Shown: positions 1-7,878 of the stretch, one piece after another
Layout of the letters: every line of letters starts with the position of its first letter
How positions within the stretch are numbered: the first letter of the stretch is position 1
NCBI RefSeq assembly: GCF_000812965.1
Contig: NZ_JSYN01000024.1
Coordinates: 1-64,000, forward strand
Origin: Pedobacter kyungheensis
GTDB taxonomy: Bacteria; Bacteroidota; Bacteroidia; Sphingobacteriales; Sphingobacteriaceae
Reading direction: 5' to 3'
DNA length: 64,000 nt
Notes under the pieces: model-generated
What the model was told of the DNA's origin: nothing
What the model saw: the letters and a program-made list of their open reading frames with translations, nothing else
Database searches by the model: none
Translations under genes and position numbers: made by a program

Positions 1-909
1 AATGTATTGGCGAACGATAACTACAACGGTACGACTACGGCTCCAACATTGGCAGATGTGACCATCACCAATGGTACTAATGATAGCAATGGCAAAGTAA
101 CCTTGGATCCGTCAACAGGTGCTGTGAGCGTAGCTACAAATACCCCGGCTGGTGTTTACACCTTGACTTATACCATCACCGATAAACTGGACAACAGTAA
201 AACTTCTACTGCTACAGTAAAAGTAACAGTAGCTTCAGGCGCGATCTTAGCTAAAGACGATGCAGGTTCGGCGAACTCGGTAACTGGTGGAACCGCTGTT
301 GCGAATGTATTGGCGAACGATAACTATAATGGTACGACTACAGCTCCAACATTGGCAGATGTAACCATCACCAATGGCACCAATGATAGCAATGGCAAAG
401 TAACCTTGGATCCGGCAACAGGTGCAGTGAGCGTAGCTACCAATACCCCGGCTGGTGTTTATACTTTAACGTATACCATCACCGATAAACTGGATGCTTC
501 TAAAACTTCAACCGCAACGGTTAAAGTAACAGTAGCTTCAGGCGCGATCTTAGCTAAAGACGATACTGGTTCGGCCAACTCGGTAACAGGTGGCACCGCA
601 GTGGCAAATGTATTGGCGAACGATAACTACAACGGTACTACCACAGCTCCAACATTGGCAGATGTAACCATCACCAACGGTACCAACGACAGCAATGGCA
701 AAGTAACCTTGGATCCGGCAACAGGTGCTGTGAGCGTAGCAGCGAATACCCCAGCTGGTGTGTATACTTTAACTTATACCATCACCGATAAACTGGATGC
801 TTCAAAAACTTCAACTGCAACAGTTAAAGTAACAGTAGCTTCAGGAACTTTAACTGCAAATGATGATGCAGGAAGTGTTAACGGTTTAGTAGGAGGAACA
901 CCGGTTAAC
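1..909 (+). repeat. Three tandem 303-bp in-frame repeats
   Basis: Units begin at 1, 304 and 607, each at the codons for NVLANDNYNG, with a period of exactly 303 bp (101 codons). They differ mostly at synonymous sites. A fourth, diverged unit starts at 910 (NVLVNDTYNG). The array continues upstream of the window by an unknown number of units. Confidence 0.92.
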
Positions 910-3900
910 AATGTATTGGTTAATGATACCTATAATGGCACTACAGCGGCTCCAACCTTAAACGATGTAACACTTACCCAGGTTTCAACCACTCATCCAA
1001 ATGTTACGTTAGACGTGACCACAGGAGCGGTGAAAGTAGGTCAGAATACGCCTGCCGGAGTTTACACAATTGTTTATGAAATTGCAGATAAATTAGATCT
1101 AGGTCAAACCAAGCAAGCTACAGTAACCATCACAGTAACAGCACCAGCTATGGTTGCCACAAACGATTCAGGAAATGCAAATGGCCTTACCGGAGGTACC
1201 GCAGTGGAAAATGTATTGGTAAACGATACCTACAATGGTAACCCTGCAACTTTAGCCGATGTTAAATTAAGCCAGGTTTCGAGCAGCAACCCTAACGTAA
1301 GTTTAGATGTAACTACCGGAAAAGTAAATGTAGCACCAAACACGCCTGCAGGAACTTATACTTTGGTTTATCAGATTGAAGATAAACTGAACCCTGGTCA
1401 GACTAAAACAGCGACTGTAACCATTACAGTTGGTACAGGAACAATTTTAGCAAAAGATGATGCCGGTACTGCCAATGGCTTTACCGGAGGTACTGCAGTT
1501 GCCGATATTTTAGTGAACGATAACTATAATGGTACCTCGACCGCCACAACAGGAACAGTTGCCATCACCCAAAATTCAACTGATAATCCAAATATCAACA
1601 TCGATGTTACCAGCGGCAAAGTAAATGTTGCAGCTAAAACACTACCGGGTGTTTATAACTTAACCTATACCATTACCGATAAACTGGATGCAACCAAGGC
1701 TGCAACAGCTAAAGTCGTGGTTACTATTCCGGATTGGAGCAGCGATTTGCAAATCAGCAAAACCGCCAATGTAAGCGGAGTGGAGACCAATGGAAACATC
1801 AGCTATACCATTAAAATTAAAAACAATGGTCCGGCTACGGTTTTAAACGGTAAAGCTATCGGTATAACAGAAAACCTTCCGGCAGGATTAGAAAATATTA
1901 CTTATACCACTACAGGTGGCGTTTATAATGCTACTGCAAATACCTTTACCTTATCGGCCGATTTATTGTCTGGCGATGAAGTAAGTTTAGTGGTAAACGG
2001 AAAGGTTGCTGCAAACTATGCAGGATCGGCGCTCGTTAACCAGGTGTCTTTAACTGCACCAGCCGGAACAAACGATCCTGAAAATACCAACAACCAATCT
2101 TCGGTAAGTACACCTATATTAAAAGGTGGTATTGCACTGGTTAAAACAGGCCTGTTAAGTACCGATGGTAATCAGATTACCTACACCTTTACTGTTACCA
2201 ATACCGGCGATGTAGCCCTTACCGATATCGTACTGGTAGATAGCAAACTGGCCATGACCAAAACCTTGCCGGGAACTTTGGCTGTTGGTGCAAGTTTAAC
2301 TTATAATGAGGTTTATATCCTTACACAAAGTGATAAAGATGCCGGAAAAGTAAGTAATACCGCTTCGGTAACTGCGAAAACACCTGCGGGTAATACTGTA
2401 ACCGATGTTTCGGGCAGTGGCAGAGGTAACGATACCCCAACCGAAACACCAGTACCGGGCAGTCCTTCATTTAACTTTACCAAAGTGGCCACTTCGGTGG
2501 GTACTAAAGCGGGCGAATCGATTGATTATACATTCACGATTACCAATACCGGAACTACTACATTGAGCAATCTGATATTGAGTGATGCAGCCGCAAATGC
2601 AGGAAGCATCCAGCCGGCAAGTATTGCTACTTTAGCGCCGGGTGCAAGCGTTACTGCTGTAGCCAAACACACTTTAACACAAAGCGAGGTTAATGCGGGC
2701 AGCTTTACCAATCAAGCTACAGTAAAAGTTACCGATAGTAAAGGAAATATCATCAATCAGTTATCAGATGATCCGGGTACTAGCACGCCAAACGATCCGA
2801 CCGTAACTAAACTGGTTGCTTCACCAGCTTATACTTTAACCAAATCGGCGACCAATACCGCAACTAAAGCCGGTGATGTAATTAATTACAACATTATCTT
2901 TAAAAACACCGGTAATGTAAGCTTAACCGATATTGCTTTAACAGATGCCAATGCCGATGCAGGAAGCTTAACACCTGCCAGCATTGCAACAGTATTACCA
3001 GGCGAAACAGTTAATATTACCGCTAAACACACTGTAAAACAAAGTGAAGTAAATGCCGGTGGTTTCAGTAACCAGGTAAATGCAACCGCAAAAGACCCAC
3101 AAGGAAATATAATAACCAAAGTGTCTGATAATCCGGCTACACCTGCTGCAGATGACGCTACTTTCTCTCCAATTGTTCCTGATCCTTCGGTGAGGTTTAC
3201 CAAGTTGGTGGCCAGTGGGGCGGGAGTGATCAAAGTGATCGAATACAGCATTCAGGTAACCAATACCGGAAATATTACGTTAACCAATATCGTGGTAACC
3301 GATCCGGGTGCCGATGCGGGTAGCATTACACCTGCGGTTATTGCCAAACTTGAACCCGCTGAAACCGCAATGATTTTGGCGCGCCATACGTTAACGCAAC
3401 CTGAAATCGATTATGGTAAGTTTGTAAACCAGGCCAGTTTAACCGCTAACTATGGTGTAGGTAATAATAAGTTGTCTAAATTGTCTGATAACCCTAAAAC
3501 GATTGCACCAGACGATCCAACGGTTTATATTATCCCTGAAGCTCCGGGTTTAACTTTGGTGAAAACAGGTGCCTTGAGTGCAGATGGTAATACGGTAACT
3601 TATACCTTCACTGCCAAAAATACGGGTAATGTTACCTTAAATAATTTCAACCTGGCAGATGCCAAAATCCCTGCAGCGGTTACTTTCGCGCCGGCAAGTA
3701 TTGCACCAGGCGAAACTGCTGTGGCAAACGTGGTGTACACCATTACCCAGTCTGAGAAAAATGCAAGTTCAGTGAGCAACACCGCTACACTTACGGCAAG
3801 CACGCCGGCAGGAAATAAAGTAACAGATGTTTCGGGTACGGCAGAAGATAACGACAGTCCGACAATTTTAGAATTGCCGCGAATTGTTAGTGCTAAAACC

Positions 3901-5289
3901 GTTACCGATGCCAATAACAATGGTAAGGCCGAACCTAATGAGGTATTAACTTACAACATTTTGGTCCGTAATAACGGCAATACCACCCGTACAGGTGTTA
4001 AAATTACCGACCAGATACCGGCCAATACTACTTATGTAAATGCGAGTGCCGATAACGGTGGTATACTTGCGGGCAATGTGTTAACCTGGACTAACTTAAC
4101 CATACCGGCTAACGGTCAGGTCATGGTTGCTTTCAAGGTAACTGTTAATGCTACGCTTCCTTCGGGTGTTTTAAATATCAACAATATTGCAACGGTAGTT
4201 GATCCGGCCAATATTACCTCGCCATTAAATCCGGCTGCTGCTATCCCTACTGAAGGCAAATTGGAAGGAAGCAAATCAGTAAGCGATACGAAGGGTAACA
4301 AAGATGGTAAGGCACAGGCAAACGAAATATTAACCTATGCCTTGCAGGTTCGCAATACCGGTGGTTCGGCCTTAAATGGCGTAACCATTACCGATGAGCT
4401 TCCGGCAGGTTTAACCTATGTGCCTGGTTCAGTTTCAGGATATGGAACAGTAACCGGCAACAGCCTGAAATGGACCATTAACATGCAGCCAAACTCGAGC
4501 ACCGTGCTCACTTTTGATGCGAAGGTTGCCGCTGATGTAAACAGCTACAACACCATTAAAAATGTGGCCACAATGACTGCTCCGACAGGAACTGTAATTA
4601 AGCCAGAGGTAATTATGGATGTTGATCAATCGGCTGATTTAGTGGTTACCAAAGAACTGATGACCACTGGCGAAATCAGAACCGGATCAGATGTAACCTA
4701 TAAAATTACGGTAACTAATAAAGGTGCAAACAGGGCAACAGGCGTAACTGTTACCGATAGGTTAAGTACGCTCATCGATGCACCTAAAGAAATTACAGTA
4801 ACCACAGGTACTACAACTTACAGCACCACAACGCGCGATTTCGTATGGTTGGTTGGAAGTCTTGATTTAAACCAATCGGCAACCTTAACATTCAAATCGC
4901 GTACGCTGGCAACAGGTGCATTGAATAATTCGGCAACCGTAAAAGCCGACCAGCCTGATCCTGTGCCAAATAATAACTCGGTATCGGCTAATGCGGCTAC
5001 CATTTCCGGTGATGAATTGCTTATTCCGAACCTGTTTACACCAAACGGCGATGGTATTAACGATACCTTCGAAATAAACGGATTGGCCAATTTCGCCGAA
5101 AGTGAACTCACCATTGTAAACCGTTGGGGTAATGAAGTGTTCCGTGCAAAAGGTTACCAAAACAACTGGACGGGCGAGGGGCTGAACGAAGGTACTTACT
5201 ACTATTTATTAAGGGTGCGTAAAGCTGGTAGCAGCGAACTAAAAGTATTTAAAGGTTATATCACATTAATCAGGGCATTTAAGAACTAA
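1..5289 (+). CDS. Large T9SS type B-sorted surface protein with tandem and DUF11 repeats (5' end outside window)
   Basis: The reading frame is open from base 1 (codons for NVLAND), so the true start and signal peptide lie upstream; the TTG at 7 is internal. About 1,762 codons are visible. They begin with six units of roughly 80-101 residues, each with an ND.YNGT motif and a YTLTYTITDKLD-type strand; the first three are almost identical. About nine DUF11-like domains follow (residues about 575-1660), recognisable by the recurring VTNTGN / LTDIVLTD pattern. The last about 88 residues form a gliding-motility / type B T9SS C-terminal domain ([35 protein letters not shown]). This domain class is known to direct export and surface attachment through T9SS. 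The partner PorP/SprF-like gene starts 4 bases after the stop. Adhesin or cell-surface fibre is the likely role; the ligand cannot be read from the sequence. Confidence 0.9.
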   Translation, partial: NVLANDNYNGTTTAPTLADVTITNGTNDSNGKVTLDPSTGAVSVATNTPAGVYTLTYTITDKLDNSKTSTATVKVTVASGAILAKDDAGSANSVTGGTAVANVLANDNYNGTTTAPTLADVTITNGTNDSNGKVTLDPATGAVSVATNTPAGVYTLTYTITDKLDASKTSTATVKVTVASGAILAKDDTGSANSVTGGTAVANVLANDNYNGTTTAPTLADVTITNGTNDSNGKVTLDPATGAVSVAANTPAGVYTLTYTITDKLDASKTSTATVKVTVASGTLTANDDAGSVNGLVGGTPVNNVLVNDTYNGTTAAPTLNDVTLTQVSTTHPNVTLDVTTGAVKVGQNTPAGVYTIVYEIADKLDLGQTKQATVTITVTAPAMVATNDSGNANGLTGGTAVENVLVNDTYNGNPATLADVKLSQVSSSNPNVSLDVTTGKVNVAPNTPAGTYTLVYQIEDKLNPGQTKTATVTITVGTGTILAKDDAGTANGFTGGTAVADILVNDNYNGTSTATTGTVAITQNSTDNPNINIDVTSGKVNVAAKTLPGVYNLTYTITDKLDATKAATAKVVVTIPDWSSDLQISKTANVSGVETNGNISYTIKIKNNGPATVLNGKAIGITENLPAGLENITYTTTGGVYNATANTFTLSADLLSGDEVSLVVNGKVAANYAGSALVNQVSLTAPAGTNDPENTNNQSSVSTPILKGGIALVKTGLLSTDGNQITYTFTVTNTGDVALTDIVLVDSKLAMTKTLPGTLAVGASLTYNEVYILTQSDKDAGKVSNTASVTAKTPAGNTVTDVSGSGRGNDTPTETPVPGSPSFNFTKVATSVGTKAGESIDYTFTITNTGTTTLSNLILSDAAANAGSIQPASIATLAPGASVTAVAKHTLTQSEVNAGSFTNQATVKVTDSKGNIINQLSDDPGTSTPNDPTVTKLVASPAYTLTKSATNTATKAGDVINYNIIFKNTGNVSLTDIALTDANADAGSLTPASIATVLPGETVNITAKHTVKQSEVNAGGFSNQVNATAKDPQGNIITKVSDNPATPAADDATFSPIVPDPSVRFTKLVASGAGVIKVIEYSIQVTNTGNITLTNIVVTDPGADAGSITPAVIAKLEPAETAMILARHTLTQPEIDYGKFVNQASLTANYGVGNNKLSKLSDNPKTIAPDDPTVYIIPEAPGLTLVKTGALSADGNTVTYTFTAKNTGNVTLNNFNLADAKIPAAVTFAPASIAPGETAVANVVYTITQSEKNASSVSNTATLTASTPAGNKVTDVSGTAEDNDSPTILELPRIVSAKTVTDANNNGKAEPNEVLTYNILVRNNGNTTRTGVKITDQIPANTTYVNASADNGGILAGNVLTWTNLTIPANGQVMVAFKVTVNATLPSGVLNINNIATVVDPANITSPLNPAAAIPTEGKLEGSKSVSDTKGNKDGKAQANEILTYALQVRNTGGSALNGVTITDELPAGLTYVPGSVSGYGTVTGNSLKWTINMQPNSSTVLTFDAKVAADVNSYNTIKNVATMTAPTGTVIKPEVIMDVDQSADLVVTKELMTTGEIRTGSDVTYKITVTNKGANRATGVTVTDRLSTLIDAPKEITVTTGTTTYSTTTRDFVWLVGSLDLNQSATLTFKSRTLATGALNNSATVKADQPDPVPNNNSVSANAATISGDELLIPNLFTPNGDGINDTFEINGLANFAESELTIVNRWGNEVFRAKGYQNNWTGEGLNEGTYYYLLRVRKAGSSELKVFKGYITLIRAFKN

Positions 5290-5293
5290 AAGG

Positions 5294-6265
5294 ATGAAGA
5301 AATTAATTTGGATAATAGCAGGTGCTTTCATGTTACTTTCGCAGGGCGTATCTGCCCAGCAGGATGCCCAGTATAGCCAGTATATGTTTAACGGTATCTA
5401 CATCAATCCGGCCTACGCAGGTTATAAAGAAGTGCTGAATGTGCATACTTTTTATCGCAGCCAGTGGACAGGAATAACAGGGGCGCCAAGGAGCATGTCG
5501 CTGGCAGTAGATGCCATTGCCAACAGTGGTAATGTAGGTTTGGCCCTGCAGGTGGCCAGCGATAAGCTGGGTGCGCAGAATAACCTCAGCATTTACGGTA
5601 ACTACGCTTACCGCATCAGGATGAATGATGATGGCAGCTCGCGCCTGGCACTGGGCTTAGGTGTGGGTATGGTACAGCTGGGGATCGATGGTTCGATGCT
5701 TAACCCCAATAATCCTGAGCCTAACCAGCCGGTAGGGATGCAGAGCACTATTGTACCCGATGCCAGGGCAGGGGTTTATTTTGCAAACGATAAATATTAT
5801 GCGGGTTTCTCGGTTGACAACCTGATTGCTACTTACATCGATATAGACCGTTATGCTTTTATTCCGCAACCCAAACCGCATTACTATTTAACGGCTGGGG
5901 CCTTGTTTCCGCTTTCCGAAAACTTTCAGCTTAAACCATCTTTCCTGCTGAAAGATGATCGCGGTGGACCAACAAGTCTGGATGTAAATGCTTTTTTAAT
6001 GATCAAAGATTTTATATGGATTGGCGGGTCTTATCGTACGGGGGTAAAATTGTATGATAAAAGTTACCTGCAGAAAGATTTAACGCCACGGAACTCGGCT
6101 GTTGCCGCGATCCAGATTTTTCCTTCCGAGAAAATCCGGATTGGTTATGGCTACGATTTCTCTATTGGTCCGCTACAAGGCTATAGCAGCGGCACTCATG
6201 AGATTTCTATAGCCTATTCTTTTATCAGGCAAAACATCAGATTAGCAACACCAAGGGTGTTCTAA
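5294..6265 (+). CDS. PorP/SprF-family T9SS outer-membrane protein, copy 1
   Basis: This 323-residue protein has a Sec signal peptide (MKKLIWIIAGAFMLLSQG, predicted cleavage after VSA) and the family hallmark QQDAQYSQYMFN...INPAYAGY directly after it. The remainder is rich in alternating strands, ending in a beta-signal-like GTHEISIAYSF region and a terminal aromatic residue, consistent with an outer-membrane beta-barrel. PorP/SprF proteins are known T9SS components; SprF-type members are needed for export of specific type B cargo such as SprB. It lies 4 bases after the adhesin stop codon, so it is almost certainly co-transcribed and acts as that adhesin's partner (inference). Two further copies at 31777 and 57300 are about 97% identical in protein. 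The ATG at 5294 gives the signal peptide, with an AAAAGG run just upstream. Confidence 0.93.
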   Translation: MKKLIWIIAGAFMLLSQGVSAQQDAQYSQYMFNGIYINPAYAGYKEVLNVHTFYRSQWTGITGAPRSMSLAVDAIANSGNVGLALQVASDKLGAQNNLSIYGNYAYRIRMNDDGSSRLALGLGVGMVQLGIDGSMLNPNNPEPNQPVGMQSTIVPDARAGVYFANDKYYAGFSVDNLIATYIDIDRYAFIPQPKPHYYLTAGALFPLSENFQLKPSFLLKDDRGGPTSLDVNAFLMIKDFIWIGGSYRTGVKLYDKSYLQKDLTPRNSAVAAIQIFPSEKIRIGYGYDFSIGPLQGYSSGTHEISIAYSFIRQNIRLATPRVF

Positions 6266-6310
6266 ACAAAACAATTAAAATGTGTATAATAATATTTACA
6301 CTTTTAGACA
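6266..6310 (+). terminator. Weak stem-loop after porP copy 1
   Basis: GTGTA (6282-6286) pairs with TACAC (6297-6301) across a 10-base AT loop; an outer A4/T4 pairing with a one-base bulge extends the stem. The stem is AT-rich, so this is only a tentative end signal for the first adhesin-porP operon. Confidence 0.25.
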
Positions 6311-6376
6311 AAAAATAACTTACATTAGCGTACAAAAAAATAACTTTTTATTAACTTGCAGAATATTATAAAAACA

Positions 6377-7024
6377 ATGAAAACAAAAAATGCTGTTAGT
6401 GGCTTTACAGTGCTTATTGCCGATGATCATGAGATTATCCGTCGTGGATTAAAAGGTTTAATATCAGACTTTTGGCCTGGTGTCGAAATTATCCATGCAT
6501 CAACGCTAGAGCAAGCACTGGTTGAGGCAGAGAAATCGCCAAGTTTAATTATCATTGATGTAAACTTACCGGGTGGTAACAACTTAAAGGTTATCGATCA
6601 ACTTAAATTGGTTCAGCCAAATGCGAAAATCCTGGTGTTTTCTTCATTGAACGAGAATATTTACGCGGTTCCTTATTTAAAATCGGGTGCGTCTGGTTAC
6701 TTAACCAAAAATGCCGAAGAGTCGGAAATTGTAATTGCAATTACCACAATCCTGGCTGGTAGCCGTTATTCGAGCAGAAATGTGAAAGAAAACATGTTCA
6801 ATAGCATATTGGGTAACGATGCTGATAATCCGTTTACCAAACTATCTGGCAGAGAGCTTGAAGTAGCTGAGCTTTTAACTAAAGGTATTGGTGTATTGGA
6901 GATTTCTAATCAGTTAAACCTTCAAATGGGTACGGTAAGTACATATAAACTGAGACTTTTCCAAAAACTGAAAATAAAGAGTATCATCGAACTTGCCGAA
7001 AAAATGAGCATTTACGAAAGATAA
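6377..7024 (+). CDS. LuxR/NarL-type response regulator
   Basis: A 215-residue two-domain regulator. The receiver domain (residues about 11-125) carries the acidic pair D16-D17 (IADDHE), the phospho-acceptor D61 in LIIIDVNLP, S90 in VFSS and K111 in YLTKNA. A LuxR-type helix-turn-helix follows (residues about 156-213, LSGRELEVAELLTKG ... GTVSTYKLRLFQKL). These are the complete phosphorelay and DNA-binding signatures. The ATG at 6377 is preferred to an upstream in-frame TTG at 6356 because the receiver fold begins soon after it. No histidine kinase is adjacent, so it is an orphan within this window. Its position between two adhesin-porP units makes control of those operons an attractive but untested idea. 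A terminator overlaps its stop codon. Confidence 0.92.
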   Translation: MKTKNAVSGFTVLIADDHEIIRRGLKGLISDFWPGVEIIHASTLEQALVEAEKSPSLIIIDVNLPGGNNLKVIDQLKLVQPNAKILVFSSLNENIYAVPYLKSGASGYLTKNAEESEIVIAITTILAGSRYSSRNVKENMFNSILGNDADNPFTKLSGRELEVAELLTKGIGVLEISNQLNLQMGTVSTYKLRLFQKLKIKSIIELAEKMSIYER

Positions 7025-7048
7025 AAAGAGTATTTTACTCTTTTTATC
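7020..7048. terminator. Bidirectional terminator between convergent genes
   Basis: A perfect 13-bp inverted repeat (GATAAAAAGAGTA at 7020-7032 and its complement at 7036-7048) has a 3-base TTT loop. It overlaps the stop codons of both the response regulator (7022-7024) and the convergent small gene (7044-7046). The runs of A and T in the arms let it terminate in either direction. Confidence 0.75.
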
Positions 7049-7229
7049 TTTCCCTGTTCTTATTTTTAGTACCGAGCCCGCTTTCTCCCGATTCGTTGTG
7101 AGTGGAGCCAGCCTGTCCAAATTTATCTGACGAGCCAGCTCCATTTTGATCAAAAGATGCTTTTTCCTTTGCCGTTCCTTTTACTTTTTCCTTGCTTTTC
7201 TTTGCGTTTTCCTGCGTGGTCGTTTTCAT
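7044..7229 (-). CDS. Small hydrophilic hypothetical protein
   Basis: A 61-residue, highly polar protein rich in Lys, Gly, Ser and Glu, with no hydrophobic segment. It reads MKTTTQENAKKSKEKVKG at the start and has a GS/NES-rich second half, probably disordered. I do not recognise the family. It is called as real because a good Shine-Dalgarno (AAGGAAG on the minus strand, about 7231-7239) sits at normal spacing from the ATG, its stop lies in a bidirectional terminator, and it fills a convergent gap neatly. The composition resembles small stress-related proteins, but no specific function can be assigned. Confidence 0.6.
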   Translation of the reverse strand: MKTTTQENAKKSKEKVKGTAKEKASFDQNGAGSSDKFGQAGSTHNESGESGLGTKNKNRER

Positions 7230-7689
7230 AGTCTTCCTTATTGCTTATTCAATAACAGGCCTTGAACAGGAAAGGTTTTGCCAAAAAACAGATCTGTAAA
7301 CAGGTATCAGTTTTGCGATAGTAAAAAAACAAACGTTTAGCATGTAGATTTGGGTGTACAATTTACATGCAATATATGTGTAGTTAGTACTCAATTTGAA
7401 GTGCACATTTACACAATCTCAATATTACACAGATATCAGGTGAAATCTGATCAAATGGCTGAAGTCAAACGATTGACTAGCTTCTGTCGGCCGCCTGCAG
7501 CTAAAATGACCGAAAAAACGTATAGCTGTAAGTTGTATCGAAGATATTGACGCAGATCAATATCTATGCGTTTAAATGCATTTTAAAAAGCTTTCTAACT
7601 CCCTCTAAACAAATATTTTCGCTGACAAATATCAAAAAATATAATTTTTGTATTATTTGTTGTACGTCATTCAAGTTCTGAATAGAAAA

Positions 7690-7714
7690 TTGAAAACCCA
7701 AAAATATATCTTTG
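7690..7714 (+). promoter_or_regulatory. Putative Bacteroidota promoter of giant adhesin 1
   Basis: TATCTTTG at 7707-7714 matches the Bacteroidota -7 consensus TAnnTTTG exactly. The nearest TTG (7690-7692) is only 14 bases upstream, shorter than the usual spacing, so the -33 part is weak. Transcription would begin near 7721, about 158 bases before the start codon. Confidence 0.45.
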
Positions 7715-7739
7715 CCCGTAAAATGAATGAAATGAACCG

Positions 7740-7768
7740 GCCTGAAAAAAGTCGGGGCGTTTTTTTAT
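7740..7768 (+). terminator. Leader terminator / attenuator upstream of giant adhesin 1
   Basis: GCCTGA (7740-7745) pairs with TCGGGGC (7752-7758) with one bulged base and a G-U pair. It is followed by a run of eight T (7760-7767) broken only by one G at 7759. It sits about 20-45 bases after the predicted transcription start and about 110 bases before the adhesin ATG, so full-length transcripts must read through it. Confidence 0.5.
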
Positions 7769-7771
7769 TTT

Positions 7772-7792
7772 TTTAAAACCATAGGTTTTAAA
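7772..7792 (+). promoter_or_regulatory. Perfect leader stem-loop
   Basis: TTTAAAACC (7772-7780) and GGTTTTAAA (7784-7792) form a perfect 9-bp stem with a 3-base ATA loop, directly after the T-run of the leader terminator. It could be an RNA stem in the 5' leader or a DNA operator. Confidence 0.4.
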
Positions 7793-7878
7793 CTTACGTA
7801 TGTATGCCTAAAACCGAATAAATAAGCTATATAAACTGGATTATTCCAGATAGTATAATACCATTCATTATCCCGTGT

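Larger units (their letters stand above)
7230..7878. other. Intergenic region upstream of the first giant adhesin
   Basis: This 649-base stretch has no convincing gene; a 66-codon plus-strand frame at 7350-7550 lacks coding signals. It holds an imperfect operator-like pair GCATGTA/TACATGC (7340-7346 and 7364-7370, 17-base loop), a TATCTTTG promoter element (7707-7714), a terminator-like hairpin (7740-7768), a second perfect stem (7772-7792) and a small CTGGA/TCCAG stem (7836-7849). Most of it is AT-rich and otherwise featureless. Confidence 0.6.

Noticed and set aside
1..5289. TTG at 7 as the start of the first gene
   Set aside because: The frame is open from base 1, and the residues before it continue the repeat unit, so the codon is internal.
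6356..6376. TTG at 6356 as start of the response regulator
   Set aside because: The ATG at 6377 gives a normal-length receiver domain; the seven extra residues add nothing recognisable.
7350..7550. A 66-codon plus-strand frame in the gap before giant adhesin 1
   Set aside because: No ribosome site, no recognisable composition or motif; it contains inverted repeats more in keeping with regulatory DNA.
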